Origin: Oscillospiraceae bacterium
GTDB taxonomy: Bacteria > Bacillota > Clostridia > Oscillospirales > Ruminococcaceae
Assembly (NCBI GenBank): GCA_017513135.1
Contig: JAFWDH010000018.1
Span: 62,001-126,000, forward strand
Direction of reading: 5' to 3'
Length of the DNA stretch: 64,000 bases
Below, piece by piece: positions 42,283 through 51,255 of this stretch. How positions within the stretch are numbered: position 1 is the stretch's first letter; each line of letters opens with the position of its first letter. A program made the position numbers and the translations under genes. Below the pieces are notes generated by a model. That model did not search any database. It was not told the origin of the DNA and saw nothing but the letters and a program-made list of their open reading frames with translations.

Positions 42283-44031
42283 TCACGGTCCTCCCGGACC
42301 CCCAGGCTGTCCGCCCGGCTCATTTTCCGGTCTGTCCGGTCTGTCTCCCGGACCGCCTCCGAAGTTACCGGGGCCACCCCCAAACTGTCCCTGCCCTGCT
42401 CCGGGACCTCCGCCGAAGTTACCCGGGTCACCTCCAAATTGTCCCGGTCCGCCTGCAAGACCTCCGTTCTGACCGTATACCGTAACATTTTCCGTAATGG
42501 CGATATCAAATGAAGAGTCACCCATCTGGAGGATATATTCTCCGTTCATCACCAGATCGGGAGAGGAGAATATCATGTTTCCCCCGCTCTTTGCCGTCTT
42601 GTGCTCGATCAACACGTTCCCGCTGCTGTCCAGTATCCTGATCGTTGTTCCCGCACTGAACGCAGCATTATAACTGAACGCTTTCTGACCGCTTCCGTCC
42701 TCCGGGATCTCAACCATCCCATTGGATCCGACAGAAAGGATCGTCCCGCCGTTGACGTATATGTGACCTCCGCTCTCGGTGCCGGAATCCAGAAAGCCGT
42801 TTCCTCTTCCGGAAGGCCCGTCAATTATGACGCGTCCTCCGTTTATGATCAGATCTCCGTTGGAATCCAGACCATCGCCCTGTGCATTCACATACACATT
42901 TCCGTCATTTATAGTAAGTGTCGGCAGGTCCGTGCGGCCGGAGTCCGTGCCGGGTCTCCATCCGGCTGCAGTTTCCTTTGCGTCAGTGCAGTTGAATCCG
43001 TCATCGGATGCAGTGATACTGACAGTTCCGCCATTAACAACTATGTTTTTCCCTTCGATGCCTTCTGTTGATGATGTGACAGTGATGTTACCCGAATCTA
43101 TGATAACGTCTCCGTCAGCATGGATACCGTCATCCGAGCACTTTATCTCCAGAACTGAACCGTCTGCCATTATGTTACCGGCACAGTTTGCTCCGTCGTC
43201 CGCGCATTCCATATCAACGGTCCCGCCGCTGAGGAATATCTGAGACACTGCCTGTATCCCGTCATCGAAGCTTTTGATGGATATGTTTCCGCCGTTTATC
43301 CTCAGGATACCGGTTCCTGCATCAGTCTCATCGTCGGATTTGAGTCCGTCTCCTCCTGACAGGATACTGATGCTCCCTCCGCTGACGGTCAGCGAATCCT
43401 TTCCCTTGATCCCGTTGTTGACTGCCGTAACGTTCAATTCTCCTGAAGTTATCAGAAGGTCATTGCTGCAGTGGATGCCGTTGTTTATATAACCGAAGAC
43501 ATCAAGTCGTCCGTCGCCGCTAATCACGGCGTCATCGCTGAGCATCACTGCGCCACCCGATGCTGAGCTGTCCGACGACCAGGCGGTGATCTCTGTTTCG
43601 GTTCCGCTGACAAGAGTATTTACTGTTTCTTTTTTCAGATATATCAGAAGTCCGTGGCTGTTCCTTACATCAAGGGCGGGCTCCGAACTATTTCTTACCG
43701 AGACACCTTCAAGCACTAGTCTGACGGCATCGTCATCATCCGTCTCCACTGCGATCTGACCTTCATCAAGTCTGCCTGAAATAATATATGTTCCCGCTTT
43801 TGTGATCGTCACCGCACTTCCTTCGGCATATGCTCCTCTTCCGTCAACGACTGCAGTATCACCATTGAGGGTGATATGAACAGCTCCTTCTTCATTGCCG
43901 GGCTCAGTCACGACATTTGGCTGTGAGGCTCCGTTATTTCCTCCCGGCCCGCCGGTGAGGACCGTGTAAGCAGTCACCGCTGTCAGTACGAGGATCAGAA
44001 CAATTACTCCGACGACTCTTCCTGCTCTCAT
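42283..44031 (-). CDS. cell-surface carbohydrate-binding-like protein (Cthe_2159 type) with Gly-Pro repeat tail
   Basis: A 582-residue protein with an N-terminal membrane anchor (residues 7-27) and a long right-handed beta-helix made of short repeats of the form ISGGSISI/VNGGTVSI... with D/N-G-I-x-x turns (INGGNISIKSFDDGIQA). This matches the Cthe_2159/DUF4353 family of surface polysaccharide-binding proteins. The last 65 residues are a low-complexity tail of GGPGQFGG-type units. It is the third gene of an operon with VTC and DUF4956 genes, an association seen in many Bacillota, often together with CotH. Confidence 0.82.
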   Translation of the reverse strand: MRAGRVVGVIVLILVLTAVTAYTVLTGGPGGNNGASQPNVVTEPGNEEGAVHITLNGDTAVVDGRGAYAEGSAVTITKAGTYIISGRLDEGQIAVETDDDDAVRLVLEGVSVRNSSEPALDVRNSHGLLIYLKKETVNTLVSGTETEITAWSSDSSASGGAVMLSDDAVISGDGRLDVFGYINNGIHCSNDLLITSGELNVTAVNNGIKGKDSLTVSGGSISILSGGDGLKSDDETDAGTGILRINGGNISIKSFDDGIQAVSQIFLSGGTVDMECADDGANCAGNIMADGSVLEIKCSDDGIHADGDVIIDSGNITVTSSTEGIEGKNIVVNGGTVSITASDDGFNCTDAKETAAGWRPGTDSGRTDLPTLTINDGNVYVNAQGDGLDSNGDLIINGGRVIIDGPSGRGNGFLDSGTESGGHIYVNGGTILSVGSNGMVEIPEDGSGQKAFSYNAAFSAGTTIRILDSSGNVLIEHKTAKSGGNMIFSSPDLVMNGEYILQMGDSSFDIAITENVTVYGQNGGLAGGPGQFGGDPGNFGGGPGAGQGQFGGGPGNFGGGPGDRPDRPENEPGGQPGGPGGP

Positions 44032-44045
44032 ATCTTTCTCCGTTT

Positions 44046-44705
44046 TCAGATGCTCTCATGCTCTCCATACGAGCCGATGCTCACGTTGAGGTTCCCGTTT
44101 CTGACCCTTATCTCATCGATCATCTGCTTTGACTTAGACAGATCCCTGAACGAAACAGAATATGTGAGCTCATACATCGTACCCATGTTTACCGTACGTA
44201 CCTTTTCAAGCTGATGCATTGTCGTGTATCTGTCAAATACGTCATCAAACAGTCCGTCATAATCCAGATCCTCCGGTATGCGGATCTTCAGAGTCCTTAC
44301 CTCATGTCTCTCCCCCAGGCCTGTGACAGTAACTATCAGGAAAAGCACCGCTACTGAAGCAAATACAAGCACTGCAAAGGCGACATAACCCATACCCAGC
44401 AGCATACCTATCGCCATGGAAGCGAAGATGGCAAGCATCTCTCTTCCGTTTCCCGCCACCGAACGGAACCTTACCAGCGTGAATGCTCCGGCAACCGCCA
44501 CTCCAACTCCCAGATTATCGTTTACAGTGAAAATGATCACGGCTGATACGATCGGCAGCAGCGCAAGCATCACAGCGAAACTTTTTGACTGAATCGTTCT
44601 GAACGAGAACACCAGTGAATTGAGAATTCCCAGTGCTGCTGCAGAAGCCAGCATTATAAGTATGCTGATCACTGTGGCACCACCGGCAAAAATACTGTTA
44701 AACAT
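44046..44705 (-). CDS. DUF4956 membrane protein
   Basis: A 219-residue protein with about four N-terminal membrane segments (SILIMLASAAALGILNSLV and LVRFRSVAGNGREMLAIFASMAIGM are typical) and a cytosolic C-terminal domain with a ferredoxin-like pattern (VRTLKIRIPEDLDYDGLFDDVF). DUF4956 proteins regularly accompany VTC polymerases. It overlaps the VTC gene by 8 bases and is followed by the surface protein gene at 14 bases. Confidence 0.9.
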   Translation of the reverse strand: MFNSIFAGGATVISILIMLASAAALGILNSLVFSFRTIQSKSFAVMLALLPIVSAVIIFTVNDNLGVGVAVAGAFTLVRFRSVAGNGREMLAIFASMAIGMLLGMGYVAFAVLVFASVAVLFLIVTVTGLGERHEVRTLKIRIPEDLDYDGLFDDVFDRYTTMHQLEKVRTVNMGTMYELTYSVSFRDLSKSKQMIDEIRVRNGNLNVSIGSYGEHESI

Positions 44706-45459
44706 CCTTACTCCTCCTGTATATGTTCCCGTCTGCTTTCAACCCGGGAATGATTATTTCTTTGAAACAGGTCCCTATCTTGCTGAAAGAACCTGAGTAT
44801 ATCTTTTTTCCCGAAAGGATCTCTGTGAGCCACATCGGCATATTTCCGGCCGTCTTGATCTCCATGATCCTGAAGCCCTGCTCTCTGAGGGGCATTCCCC
44901 GGTCTCCGCTTCTGAGGTCAAGGTCGGTCAGTCTGTATCTTATATCTGAATCGACCGTGAGCCGGAATCCGGGATCTGTCTGACTGGTATAAGCAGTCCT
45001 GTCATATCCTATGAAAGCGACCGGACTGAGGCTGTACCGTCCTGCCATCCACATGATCTCCTTCTGTATCTGCAGATCTTCGCCTGACATTGCCCTGCCA
45101 TCCAGCAGCTCCTGGATCTGTCTGTATGTCCCCTGTACCCGTCTCTTGTAGACTACTCCGTCATACTTCTTCTTTATCTCGGCGAACACCTTTGATTCAT
45201 CATTCGGAACGCCATAGCTTCTGACCCTGAACTTCTCCTTGTACATAGGACTGTCGGCAGATTTTCCGAGCAGTTCGTAAGAACTGTTGTCGTAATAGAG
45301 GCTCAGGATAGCCGTCTTGCCGTATTCATCTGCCTTAAGCCTGTCACCGACGGCAGCGAAAAGATCATCATACTGATCACCGGATAACAGATACTTCTTT
45401 TCTATTCGTCTGAATATCTTTTGTACTGGTTCTGCAAGAAGCGTACGCGTATCCTCCAT
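44698..45459 (-). CDS. VTC-domain polyphosphate polymerase
   Basis: A 253-residue protein of the VTC/CYTH-like tunnel fold that makes polyphosphate from ATP in yeast. The basic catalytic residues are visible in RRIEKKYLL, YKEKFRVRSYG, FAEIKKKYDG and VYKRRVQGTY, and YDRTAYTS plus IMEIKTAGNMPMWL close the tunnel. It is the first gene of the operon with DUF4956 and a surface protein. Substrate in bacteria is not proven; polyphosphate is a family inference. Confidence 0.9.
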   Translation of the reverse strand: MEDTRTLLAEPVQKIFRRIEKKYLLSGDQYDDLFAAVGDRLKADEYGKTAILSLYYDNSSYELLGKSADSPMYKEKFRVRSYGVPNDESKVFAEIKKKYDGVVYKRRVQGTYRQIQELLDGRAMSGEDLQIQKEIMWMAGRYSLSPVAFIGYDRTAYTSQTDPGFRLTVDSDIRYRLTDLDLRSGDRGMPLREQGFRIMEIKTAGNMPMWLTEILSGKKIYSGSFSKIGTCFKEIIIPGLKADGNIYRRSKDV

Positions 45460-45611
45460 TGTGTTTCCTCCTGTAAGATAGGATCAGTATAAAGAAGAAA
45501 TGTGATGATTGTGAGAATTTATTCTGAAGGAAGTCGGGAAAACCAGTTGTTTTCTCCGAAAAGTTAGTATAGAATAACTGCAGTGCTCTGATGCAGAGTC
45601 AAGAACAGAAT

Positions 45612-45713
45612 ATGAAACATCGCCTATAAAGAGTGCGTGAGGGACAAGCCCTGTGACCGCACGACAACCTGCCACGACGGTAAGGTGCCAATGCTTGTAT
45701 GATGGGTCTCATT
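45612..45713 (+). ncRNA. SAM-I (S-box) riboswitch aptamer upstream of metK
   Basis: The sequence shows the S-box core: AGAGTGCG, then GAGGGACAAGCCCTGTGA (kink-turn and pseudoknot loop), a CGCAC closing arm, GACAACCTGCC and AAGGTGCCAA. ATGAAACATC (5' side) can pair approximately with GATGGGTCTCAT (3' side) as P1. SAM binding should stabilise the form that lets the terminator at 45721 fold. The usual GGCAACC reads GACAACC. Confidence 0.85.
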
Positions 45714-45720
45714 GTTTATT

Positions 45721-45747
45721 AGCCCGTCATCGACGGGCTTTTCTTTT
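45721..45747 (+). terminator. riboswitch-controlled terminator
   Basis: AGCCCGTC and GACGGGCT form a perfect 8-bp stem with a 3-base loop, followed by TTTCTTTTT, right after the SAM aptamer and 21 bases before metK. Confidence 0.9.
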
Positions 45748-45767
45748 TGGCGGAACGGAGGAAAAAA

Positions 45768-46814
45768 ATGAGATTGTTTACCAGTGAACAGGTTTCCTGC
45801 GGACATCCCGACAAGGTCTGCGACTTCATCGCAGATACGATCCTTGATGCATATCTGGAAAAGGATCCGGCTAGCCGCGTCGCAGTTGAAGTCCTGATCA
45901 AAAACGAACATGTAGTGCTTGCGGGCGAGGTCACCAGCAAAGCTGAGATAGACAGAAAGCAGCAGGTCAGAAAAGCGCTTGATCACATCGGTCTGAATTA
46001 TGAGTTCAGTCTTGACGACCTGATATTCCGTCAGAGTCCGGATATTGCCATGGGTGTTGATACCGGCGGAGCCGGCGATCAGGGCATCATGTTCGGATAC
46101 GCATGTGATGAGACACCTCAGTGTCTGCCGCTGTCCTATATGCTGGCTACAGATGCCCTGCTTCTGCTCAGAGATCTGAGGCATCCGCTTCTTGGTCCGG
46201 ATGCAAAATCCCAGGTCACAGTCAGGTTCAGTGATGACGGCACACCGTCGATCGACACTTTCCTTATCTCCACGCAGCACCTGGAAGAGCTCGATGTGAC
46301 AGGTGTCCGGGAGATCACAGGAAACGTAATGGATGAAGTGGCAGCAAGATACGGACTTTCCGGCAGCTTCAGAAAACTCTGTAATCCGACAGGCCGATTT
46401 GTTATAGGAGGCAGTTTCGGTGATGCAGGAGTGACCGGAAGAAAGATAATCTGCGACACTTACGGAGGAGGCGGACGCCACGGCGGCGGCGCATTCTCCG
46501 GAAAAGACCCCACAAAGGTGGACAGAACCGCTGCTTATATGGCCAGATTTCTCGCAAAGCACCTTCTTAAGAAATACGGACTTAAAGAAGCAGAGGTGCA
46601 GTTGTCATATGCCATCGGCATGAGGGACCCGATCTCCGTTGCCGTGATGGCTGACAGAAAATGGGACGCTTCCATGTCGGAGGAATGCCTGCGTGATTTT
46701 GATCTTACGCCCGCAGGCATAATATCCTTCCTCGGTCTCAGGGACCTGAGATTCTCCTCGGTCTCCGCATACGGACACTTTACCAATCAGGAAATGCCCT
46801 GGGAAAAGATCTGA
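45768..46814 (+). CDS. metK: S-adenosylmethionine synthetase, compact form
   Basis: Makes SAM from methionine and ATP. All core motifs are present: TSEQVSCGHPDKVCDFIAD, DQGIMFGYACDET, NPTGRFVIGGSFGDAGVTGRKI, GGGAFSGKDPTKVDRTAAY and AYGHF...PWEK. The product is 348 residues, whereas most MetK proteins have about 380-400; the shortening is spread over the region after DET and the C-terminal part. ATG 45768 has a perfect GGAGG site and is the first start after the terminator. It is controlled by the SAM riboswitch upstream, so expression should fall when SAM is plentiful. Confidence 0.95.
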   Translation: MRLFTSEQVSCGHPDKVCDFIADTILDAYLEKDPASRVAVEVLIKNEHVVLAGEVTSKAEIDRKQQVRKALDHIGLNYEFSLDDLIFRQSPDIAMGVDTGGAGDQGIMFGYACDETPQCLPLSYMLATDALLLLRDLRHPLLGPDAKSQVTVRFSDDGTPSIDTFLISTQHLEELDVTGVREITGNVMDEVAARYGLSGSFRKLCNPTGRFVIGGSFGDAGVTGRKIICDTYGGGGRHGGGAFSGKDPTKVDRTAAYMARFLAKHLLKKYGLKEAEVQLSYAIGMRDPISVAVMADRKWDASMSEECLRDFDLTPAGIISFLGLRDLRFSSVSAYGHFTNQEMPWEKI

Positions 46815-46822
46815 TAAAACAA

Positions 46823-46853
46823 AAAAGAAGGGTACCGCTGAGGTACCCTTCTT
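46823..46853. terminator. terminator between metK and convergent gene
   Basis: AGAAGGGTACC and GGTACCCTTCT form a perfect 11-bp stem with a 5-base loop, followed by TGTTGTTTT. Confidence 0.9.
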
Positions 46854-46870
46854 GTTGTTTTGTGTGGTTT

Positions 46871-47263
46871 TCAGAATTCGATCCTGACAGGATCAGCTGA
46901 GAATGAGCTGATGACCGCGACTCCATTCTTTATCCAGTAGACTGCAGTGTTGCCGTCGCCGGCTTTATACATCCTCTGCAGTCCGGGATTCTCGTCCAGC
47001 ATATGCTGCTGAGCTTCTATCCTCTCATCGAGTACGGCTTCTCCGCTGACGCGGATCCACTCGCTGCCGTTGAATGCGCAGATCTCAAACTTGGGATTTG
47101 CTGCCAGCTGCTTGGCGACATCCTTTACAAGGCCGGTCTGGAAATAGAGTTTGCCTTCGAACATGTCTATGGTACCGAAAGGTCTTACCCTGGGCTGATC
47201 GCCGTCAGTAGTCGCAAGGTAGTAGGTGTGTGTCGCTTTAAGAAAATCATATACTCTCTGCAT
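46871..47263 (-). CDS. pyridoxamine 5'-phosphate oxidase-like flavin-binding protein
   Basis: A 130-residue split-barrel protein: YYLATTDGDQPRVRPFGTI, LYFQTGLVKDVAKQLAANP and WIRVSGEAV are typical of the PNPOx-like group that binds FMN or F420. Too short and too distant for true PdxH. It lies 18 bases downstream of the aldo/keto reductase gene and is probably co-transcribed. Role unknown. Confidence 0.9.
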   Translation of the reverse strand: MQRVYDFLKATHTYYLATTDGDQPRVRPFGTIDMFEGKLYFQTGLVKDVAKQLAANPKFEICAFNGSEWIRVSGEAVLDERIEAQQHMLDENPGLQRMYKAGDGNTAVYWIKNGVAVISSFSADPVRIEF

Positions 47264-47281
47264 GTCTGTTCCTCCTTTAGA

Positions 47282-48400
47282 TTATCCCATCGTGCTGATG
47301 CGCTGAGCAAAATCGCTCATGACAGAAGGCACGTCTATATTCTGCGGGCACGCATTTGTGCACTGTCCGCATCCTATGCAGTTTGACGGAAGCTGGTCTT
47401 CCGGCAATGCCCTTATCTGATTGCCTATGGCAGCTCCGCCGCCGAGTTTCAGCTCATTGTACATGCTGATCAGGAGCGGGATATTGAGTCCCATCGGGCA
47501 CCCGTCGCAGCAGTATCTGCACGCAGTGCAGGGAACTGAGTCCTTAAGCGCTTCAGCGACATCCAATAGTGCCTTTGTCTCTTCTTCCGAGAGAAGTTCT
47601 CCGTCGCTGAATGTAGCTACGTTTTCATCTACATGCCAGAACTCATTCATTCCGCTCAGAACTATTCTTACATTGGGCAATGCCTTCAGGAACCTGAAAG
47701 CCCAGGCAGAATAACTGTCGTTAGGACGCAGTTCCTTGAGCTTTGCGCCGAGCGTATCTGAGAGATTCTGCAGCTTACCGCCTCTGACAGGCTCCATGAC
47801 CCACACGCCTATTCCCCTGTCAGTCAGAAGCTCGTATTTGCCTTTTGCATCCTGCAGAGTCCAGTCGAGATAATTGAGCTGGATCTGACAGAACTCGAAT
47901 ACGCCGGGGTGCCTGTCGAGGAATGCCTCAAGATTCTCTTTCCTTGCATGGCATGAGAATCCGAAGTGTCTGATCCTCCCGAGCCTCTTCTGCTCGAGGA
48001 AATAGTCAAGGATCTCCTGATTGTCGTAGATCCCGATGGAAGTCTCGCTGACGTTGTGCAGCAGATAGAAATCAAAATAGTCAGTCTTGCATTTCTCCAG
48101 CTGCTGTTCAAAGATCTCGGCAGGACTTGTTCCTGCAGGCACTCTGTGCCCCGGATACTTTGTGGCAAGCAGATAGCTCTCTCTCGGGAACGCTGACAGC
48201 GCTTCTCCGGCTATTCTCTCGGAATTCCCTCCCAGATAAGGCCAGGCTGTATCGAAATACCTTATTCCTTTGTTGTATCCGTATCTGACCAGTTCAATGG
48301 ATTTCTCCCAGTCAAGTTCCCCGTCCTCTTTATTGGGGAGCCTCATAAGTCCGAATCCAAACATGGGGAAAGTCAGATCTTCAAATGTTCTTGTAATCAA
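47282..48400 (-). CDS. aldo/keto reductase with C-terminal [4Fe-4S] ferredoxin domain
   Basis: A 372-residue AKR of the large Fe-S-containing group common in anaerobes. The AKR core has YFDTAWPYLGGNSE (Asp, Tyr), LATKYPG (Lys) and YLLHNVS (His). A linker with CTACRYCCDGCP follows near residue 295, and IGCGQCTNACPQNI near residue 345 supplies a ferredoxin cluster motif. The clusters suggest that electrons come from or go to ferredoxin rather than only NAD(P)H (inference). Downstream is a flavin-binding PNPOx-like gene. Confidence 0.9.
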   Translation of the reverse strand: MITRTFEDLTFPMFGFGLMRLPNKEDGELDWEKSIELVRYGYNKGIRYFDTAWPYLGGNSERIAGEALSAFPRESYLLATKYPGHRVPAGTSPAEIFEQQLEKCKTDYFDFYLLHNVSETSIGIYDNQEILDYFLEQKRLGRIRHFGFSCHARKENLEAFLDRHPGVFEFCQIQLNYLDWTLQDAKGKYELLTDRGIGVWVMEPVRGGKLQNLSDTLGAKLKELRPNDSYSAWAFRFLKALPNVRIVLSGMNEFWHVDENVATFSDGELLSEEETKALLDVAEALKDSVPCTACRYCCDGCPMGLNIPLLISMYNELKLGGGAAIGNQIRALPEDQLPSNCIGCGQCTNACPQNIDVPSVMSDFAQRISTMG

Positions 48401-48493
48401 TTCTTCTCTCCTTATGCATTCATGGTGTTTTTTTTCTACTGTAATAATTGTATGCTCAGTCTGCCGCCTGCGTCAAACAAGCCGGCAGTGATT

Positions 48494-48502
48494 TGATATA
48501 AT
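48494..48502 (+). promoter_or_regulatory. extended -10 promoter of the Nudix gene
   Basis: TGA then TATAAT (48497-48502); expected transcription start near 48509. Confidence 0.55.
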
Positions 48503-48537
48503 CTACACAGATGAACGCGGTACCGGAGGATCAGCAG

Positions 48538-49110
48538 ATGTCCAGTCAGAGAGATGCGGTATGGCAGACTGTGTCCGGATATGTTCCGAAGAGTGACAGA
48601 GAAGCTGCCGACAAAGAGCAGATACTGCATTATATTGAAAGCGGCAGAGACGCACTGACCAGAAATGACACGGTAGCACATTTCACTGCCTCCGCCTGGG
48701 TCACGGATCCGGAACGCGGAAGCGTGCTTATGGCATACCATAACATCTACAAGTCCTGGGCATGGCTTGGAGGCCATGCTGACGGGGAAGGCGACCTTTC
48801 CGCTGTTGCTTTCAGAGAGGCAAATGAAGAGACCGGCATAGACCACCTCGTTCTCCTCTGCGAGGATCCGGTATCACTGGAAGTCCTCAACGTAGCTGCT
48901 CATATAAAAAACTCAGCGATAGTGTCACCGCACCTTCATTTCAACCTGACCTACCTTTTTGAAGCTGACCCTCAACTGCCTTTAAAAATAAAAAAAGATG
49001 AGAATTCTGCTGTAGGGTGGAGAACGGAATCACAGATAATTAAAGAAACAAAAGAGGAACAGATCATCCCTATCTACAGAAAACTCCTTTTCATAATGAA
49101 GCGTTATTGA
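48538..49110 (+). CDS. Nudix hydrolase
   Basis: A 190-residue Nudix hydrolase. The box reads GGHADGEGDLSAVAFREANEETGI. The N-terminal 45 residues are helical. The C-terminal sequence (NLTYLFEADPQLPLKIKKDE) resembles Nudix proteins of the NUDT/IPP-isomerase-like group. ATG 48538 has a GGAGGA site 7 bases away; an in-frame ATG at 48511 would lie within two bases of the predicted transcript start. The Mn-pyrophosphatase gene follows at 23 bases, probably in one operon. Confidence 0.88.
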   Translation: MSSQRDAVWQTVSGYVPKSDREAADKEQILHYIESGRDALTRNDTVAHFTASAWVTDPERGSVLMAYHNIYKSWAWLGGHADGEGDLSAVAFREANEETGIDHLVLLCEDPVSLEVLNVAAHIKNSAIVSPHLHFNLTYLFEADPQLPLKIKKDENSAVGWRTESQIIKETKEEQIIPIYRKLLFIMKRY

Positions 49111-49133
49111 CCGCATAATCAAGGAGACTTCAA

Positions 49134-50432
49134 ATGGACAAGATCTATATCACAGGCCACAGGAATCCCGATCTGGACAGTGTCTGCAGCGCCGCGGCTT
49201 ACGCTGTTCTCAAAAACGCCACTGACCCGGACAACAACTACATTCCGGTTCGCCCTGGCCACCTGAGCGAAAGCGCAAAACGCATCCTTGCCTCATTGGA
49301 TATCACTCCTCCTCCGTACAAACGCGACATATATCCCAAAGTCAGCGATGTCATGCTCACTCACGCTGAAAAAGTGGATGTGTCAGGATCCCTTAACGAT
49401 CTGGCAGACTCCTATAACGTACACAATCCCTCAGCCACTCCGGTATTTGAAGGTGATGAATTCGCCGGGCTTATCACCGTTGACGATATAGCAGCATGGA
49501 TGCTTATCCATCTGTCGGAAGAAGACACTATATCAAAGATCCCTTCCATAAGGGAAGTGATGAGAGAGCAGGCTGAACCTTTTGGTACGGATGACCTTTT
49601 CGAAGATGCCAAGTCTGTGTTCTACTCATCCTCAAAGCGCGGGATCGCCGTATTCGATGAGAACGGTTATGCAGGATATGTCACCAGAAGATGTTTTCTC
49701 AACACGCCGCATCACAAGGTCATTCTGGTCGATCACAACGAGCCCGGTCAGAGCATACGGGGCATAGAGACTGCTGCCGTGGTGGAGATAATAGACCACC
49801 ACCGTCTGGATGCCGTACGGACCGATCTTCCGATCTTCATCGACGCGGAGCCTCTTGGAAGCACCTGCACCATCGTATACCAGTTGTTCCGCCGCAACGG
49901 ACTCGCTCCGGACCCGCAGACAGCAAAGATCCTGCTGACAGGGATCATAGCAGATACTCTGATTCTTAAGAGCCCGACTACCACAGAAGTGGACATCAGA
50001 GCCGCTGCGGATCTTTCTTCGATCTGCGGTGTCGAGACTGAAGAATTCGGTCTGACGATGTTCAGCAACACCGAAGGTCTGAAGAGCAGAGATCCTCAGA
50101 CAGCAGTCACTTCAGACTTCAAGACCTATGCGGAGAAAGGCATAAAGGTCGGGATCGGTCAGTGCGAAGTCACGACGCTTGACGATCTTAATGAGTACGT
50201 CGACGATTATCTTGACGCGCTTGAGTCCGTCCGTATAAGAAACGGCCTCGACTGGGCCGTTCTGATGATCACGAACGTCCTTAATGAGCACAGCGTCCTT
50301 CTCTGCACCGATTACAAGGCAAACAAGAAGCTTTCGTACAAGAATATCGGAAGGCTTACCTATGATATGCCGGGCGTAATGAGCCGTAAAAAGCAGCTGC
50401 TTCCTGAGGTGCTTTTTGCTATAGGCACATAA
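49134..50432 (+). CDS. manganese-dependent inorganic pyrophosphatase with CBS domains
   Basis: A 432-residue DHH-family pyrophosphatase. The metal site is GHRNPDLDSV near residue 5, VDHNEPGQ near 202 and IDHHR near 222, and DHHA2 lies at the C-terminus (YKNIGRLTYDMPGVMSRKKQLLPE). Between residues 60 and 195 there are two CBS motifs (VSDVMLTHAEKVDVSG and IREVMREQAEPFGTDD). CBS-PPases are regulated by adenine nucleotides, which inhibit or activate activity. The DRTGG domain that often sits between the CBS units is absent. Confidence 0.93.
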   Translation: MDKIYITGHRNPDLDSVCSAAAYAVLKNATDPDNNYIPVRPGHLSESAKRILASLDITPPPYKRDIYPKVSDVMLTHAEKVDVSGSLNDLADSYNVHNPSATPVFEGDEFAGLITVDDIAAWMLIHLSEEDTISKIPSIREVMREQAEPFGTDDLFEDAKSVFYSSSKRGIAVFDENGYAGYVTRRCFLNTPHHKVILVDHNEPGQSIRGIETAAVVEIIDHHRLDAVRTDLPIFIDAEPLGSTCTIVYQLFRRNGLAPDPQTAKILLTGIIADTLILKSPTTTEVDIRAAADLSSICGVETEEFGLTMFSNTEGLKSRDPQTAVTSDFKTYAEKGIKVGIGQCEVTTLDDLNEYVDDYLDALESVRIRNGLDWAVLMITNVLNEHSVLLCTDYKANKKLSYKNIGRLTYDMPGVMSRKKQLLPEVLFAIGT

Positions 50433-50450
50433 TTAGCTTTATCGTCACTC

Positions 50451-50483
50451 AAAAAGGGTTCTGCAAATTGCAGAACCCTTTTT
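50451..50483. terminator. bidirectional terminator
   Basis: AAAAAGGGTTCTGCA and TGCAGAACCCTTTTT form a perfect 15-bp stem with a 3-base loop between convergent genes. Confidence 0.92.
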
Positions 50484-50499
50484 ATGTTTTCGGTTTCGG

Positions 50500-51255
50500 T
50501 CATTCTTCGCAGATCGCCCACATCCTGACAGGCAGACCAGTCGCGCCTTCAAAATTCGGCCATGCGACGAAAGCCACCGCTCCGGCAGCCGGCACCTGAT
50601 CGAGGTTGCACATCACTTCGACCTGCAGCTTACCCTGCTGGAGCACATAACGCTCACAGGCAAGATCCCCTGCCTTAGCTGTCTCCTCCGAAGCGTCTGT
50701 GTCAAGGGCTTCGTGGCCGTTTGCTGCAGCGTTCCTGACTTCATAGATATATTTGAGGGCTTCAAGCGACCAGCCCGGGAAATTCTCGCTTCCGTCTTCC
50801 GCTATTCCTGACAGCGCATCCATGTCCGGCCAGTTCTTGGACCAGTCGGTGCGGATAGCGACGAAGGCTCCGTCGGGGATATCACCGTATTTTGCCTCAT
50901 ACTCCTTGATATCTTCCGGAGTAACGACGTAAGTCGGGCACTCCTTTACCTTTTCCGAAACATCGACCACGCAAAGCGGGAATGCTCCGTCCTTGACTCC
51001 GAAGGACTCGGAGAGAGGAGCATTCTTGATGAAATGTCCGGGGAAATCTATGTGGGTGCCGAACTGACCCGGGAATTTGAAGGTCTGAATAAGGCATTCA
51101 AGCATCGGATTGCCCCAGTCAAACACGGTCTTGCTCAGTTCCACCGAGCCTTCCGGGATCCCGCTCCAGTAAGGACTGTCATTGTTCATCATATGGGTAA
51201 GATCCACCCATTTCATCTTCTTAGCTTCCTTAAGTGCTTCCCAAAGTTTATACAT
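50500..51255 (-). CDS. cyclase-family protein (kynurenine formamidase-like)
   Basis: A 251-residue metal-dependent hydrolase of the cyclase family. The signature is GTHIDFPGHF near residue 65, plus DLTHMMNNDSPYW at the start. Related enzymes hydrolyse N-formylkynurenine or cyclic amides. I use ATG 51255 (MYKLWEAL) rather than an upstream ATG at 51303. No kynurenine genes lie nearby, but a tryptophan transporter is at 56 kb; any link is speculative. Confidence 0.9.
   Translation of the reverse strand: MYKLWEALKEAKKMKWVDLTHMMNNDSPYWSGIPEGSVELSKTVFDWGNPMLECLIQTFKFPGQFGTHIDFPGHFIKNAPLSESFGVKDGAFPLCVVDVSEKVKECPTYVVTPEDIKEYEAKYGDIPDGAFVAIRTDWSKNWPDMDALSGIAEDGSENFPGWSLEALKYIYEVRNAAANGHEALDTDASEETAKAGDLACERYVLQQGKLQVEVMCNLDQVPAAGAVAFVAWPNFEGATGLPVRMWAICEE

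Noticed and set aside
42260..42472. Pro-rich repeat frame on the plus strand
   Set aside because: Complement of the Gly-Pro tail of the surface protein, not a separate gene.
45624..46562. Long minus-strand open frame (312 codons) opposite metK and the riboswitch
   Set aside because: It is the shadow of metK; no recognisable domain or ribosome site, and Ser/Cys-rich content typical of an antisense frame.
50500..51255. Kynurenine pathway role for the cyclase-family protein linked to the Trp transporter
   Set aside because: The family is broad, the genes are 5 kb apart on different strands, and no other kynurenine gene is visible.
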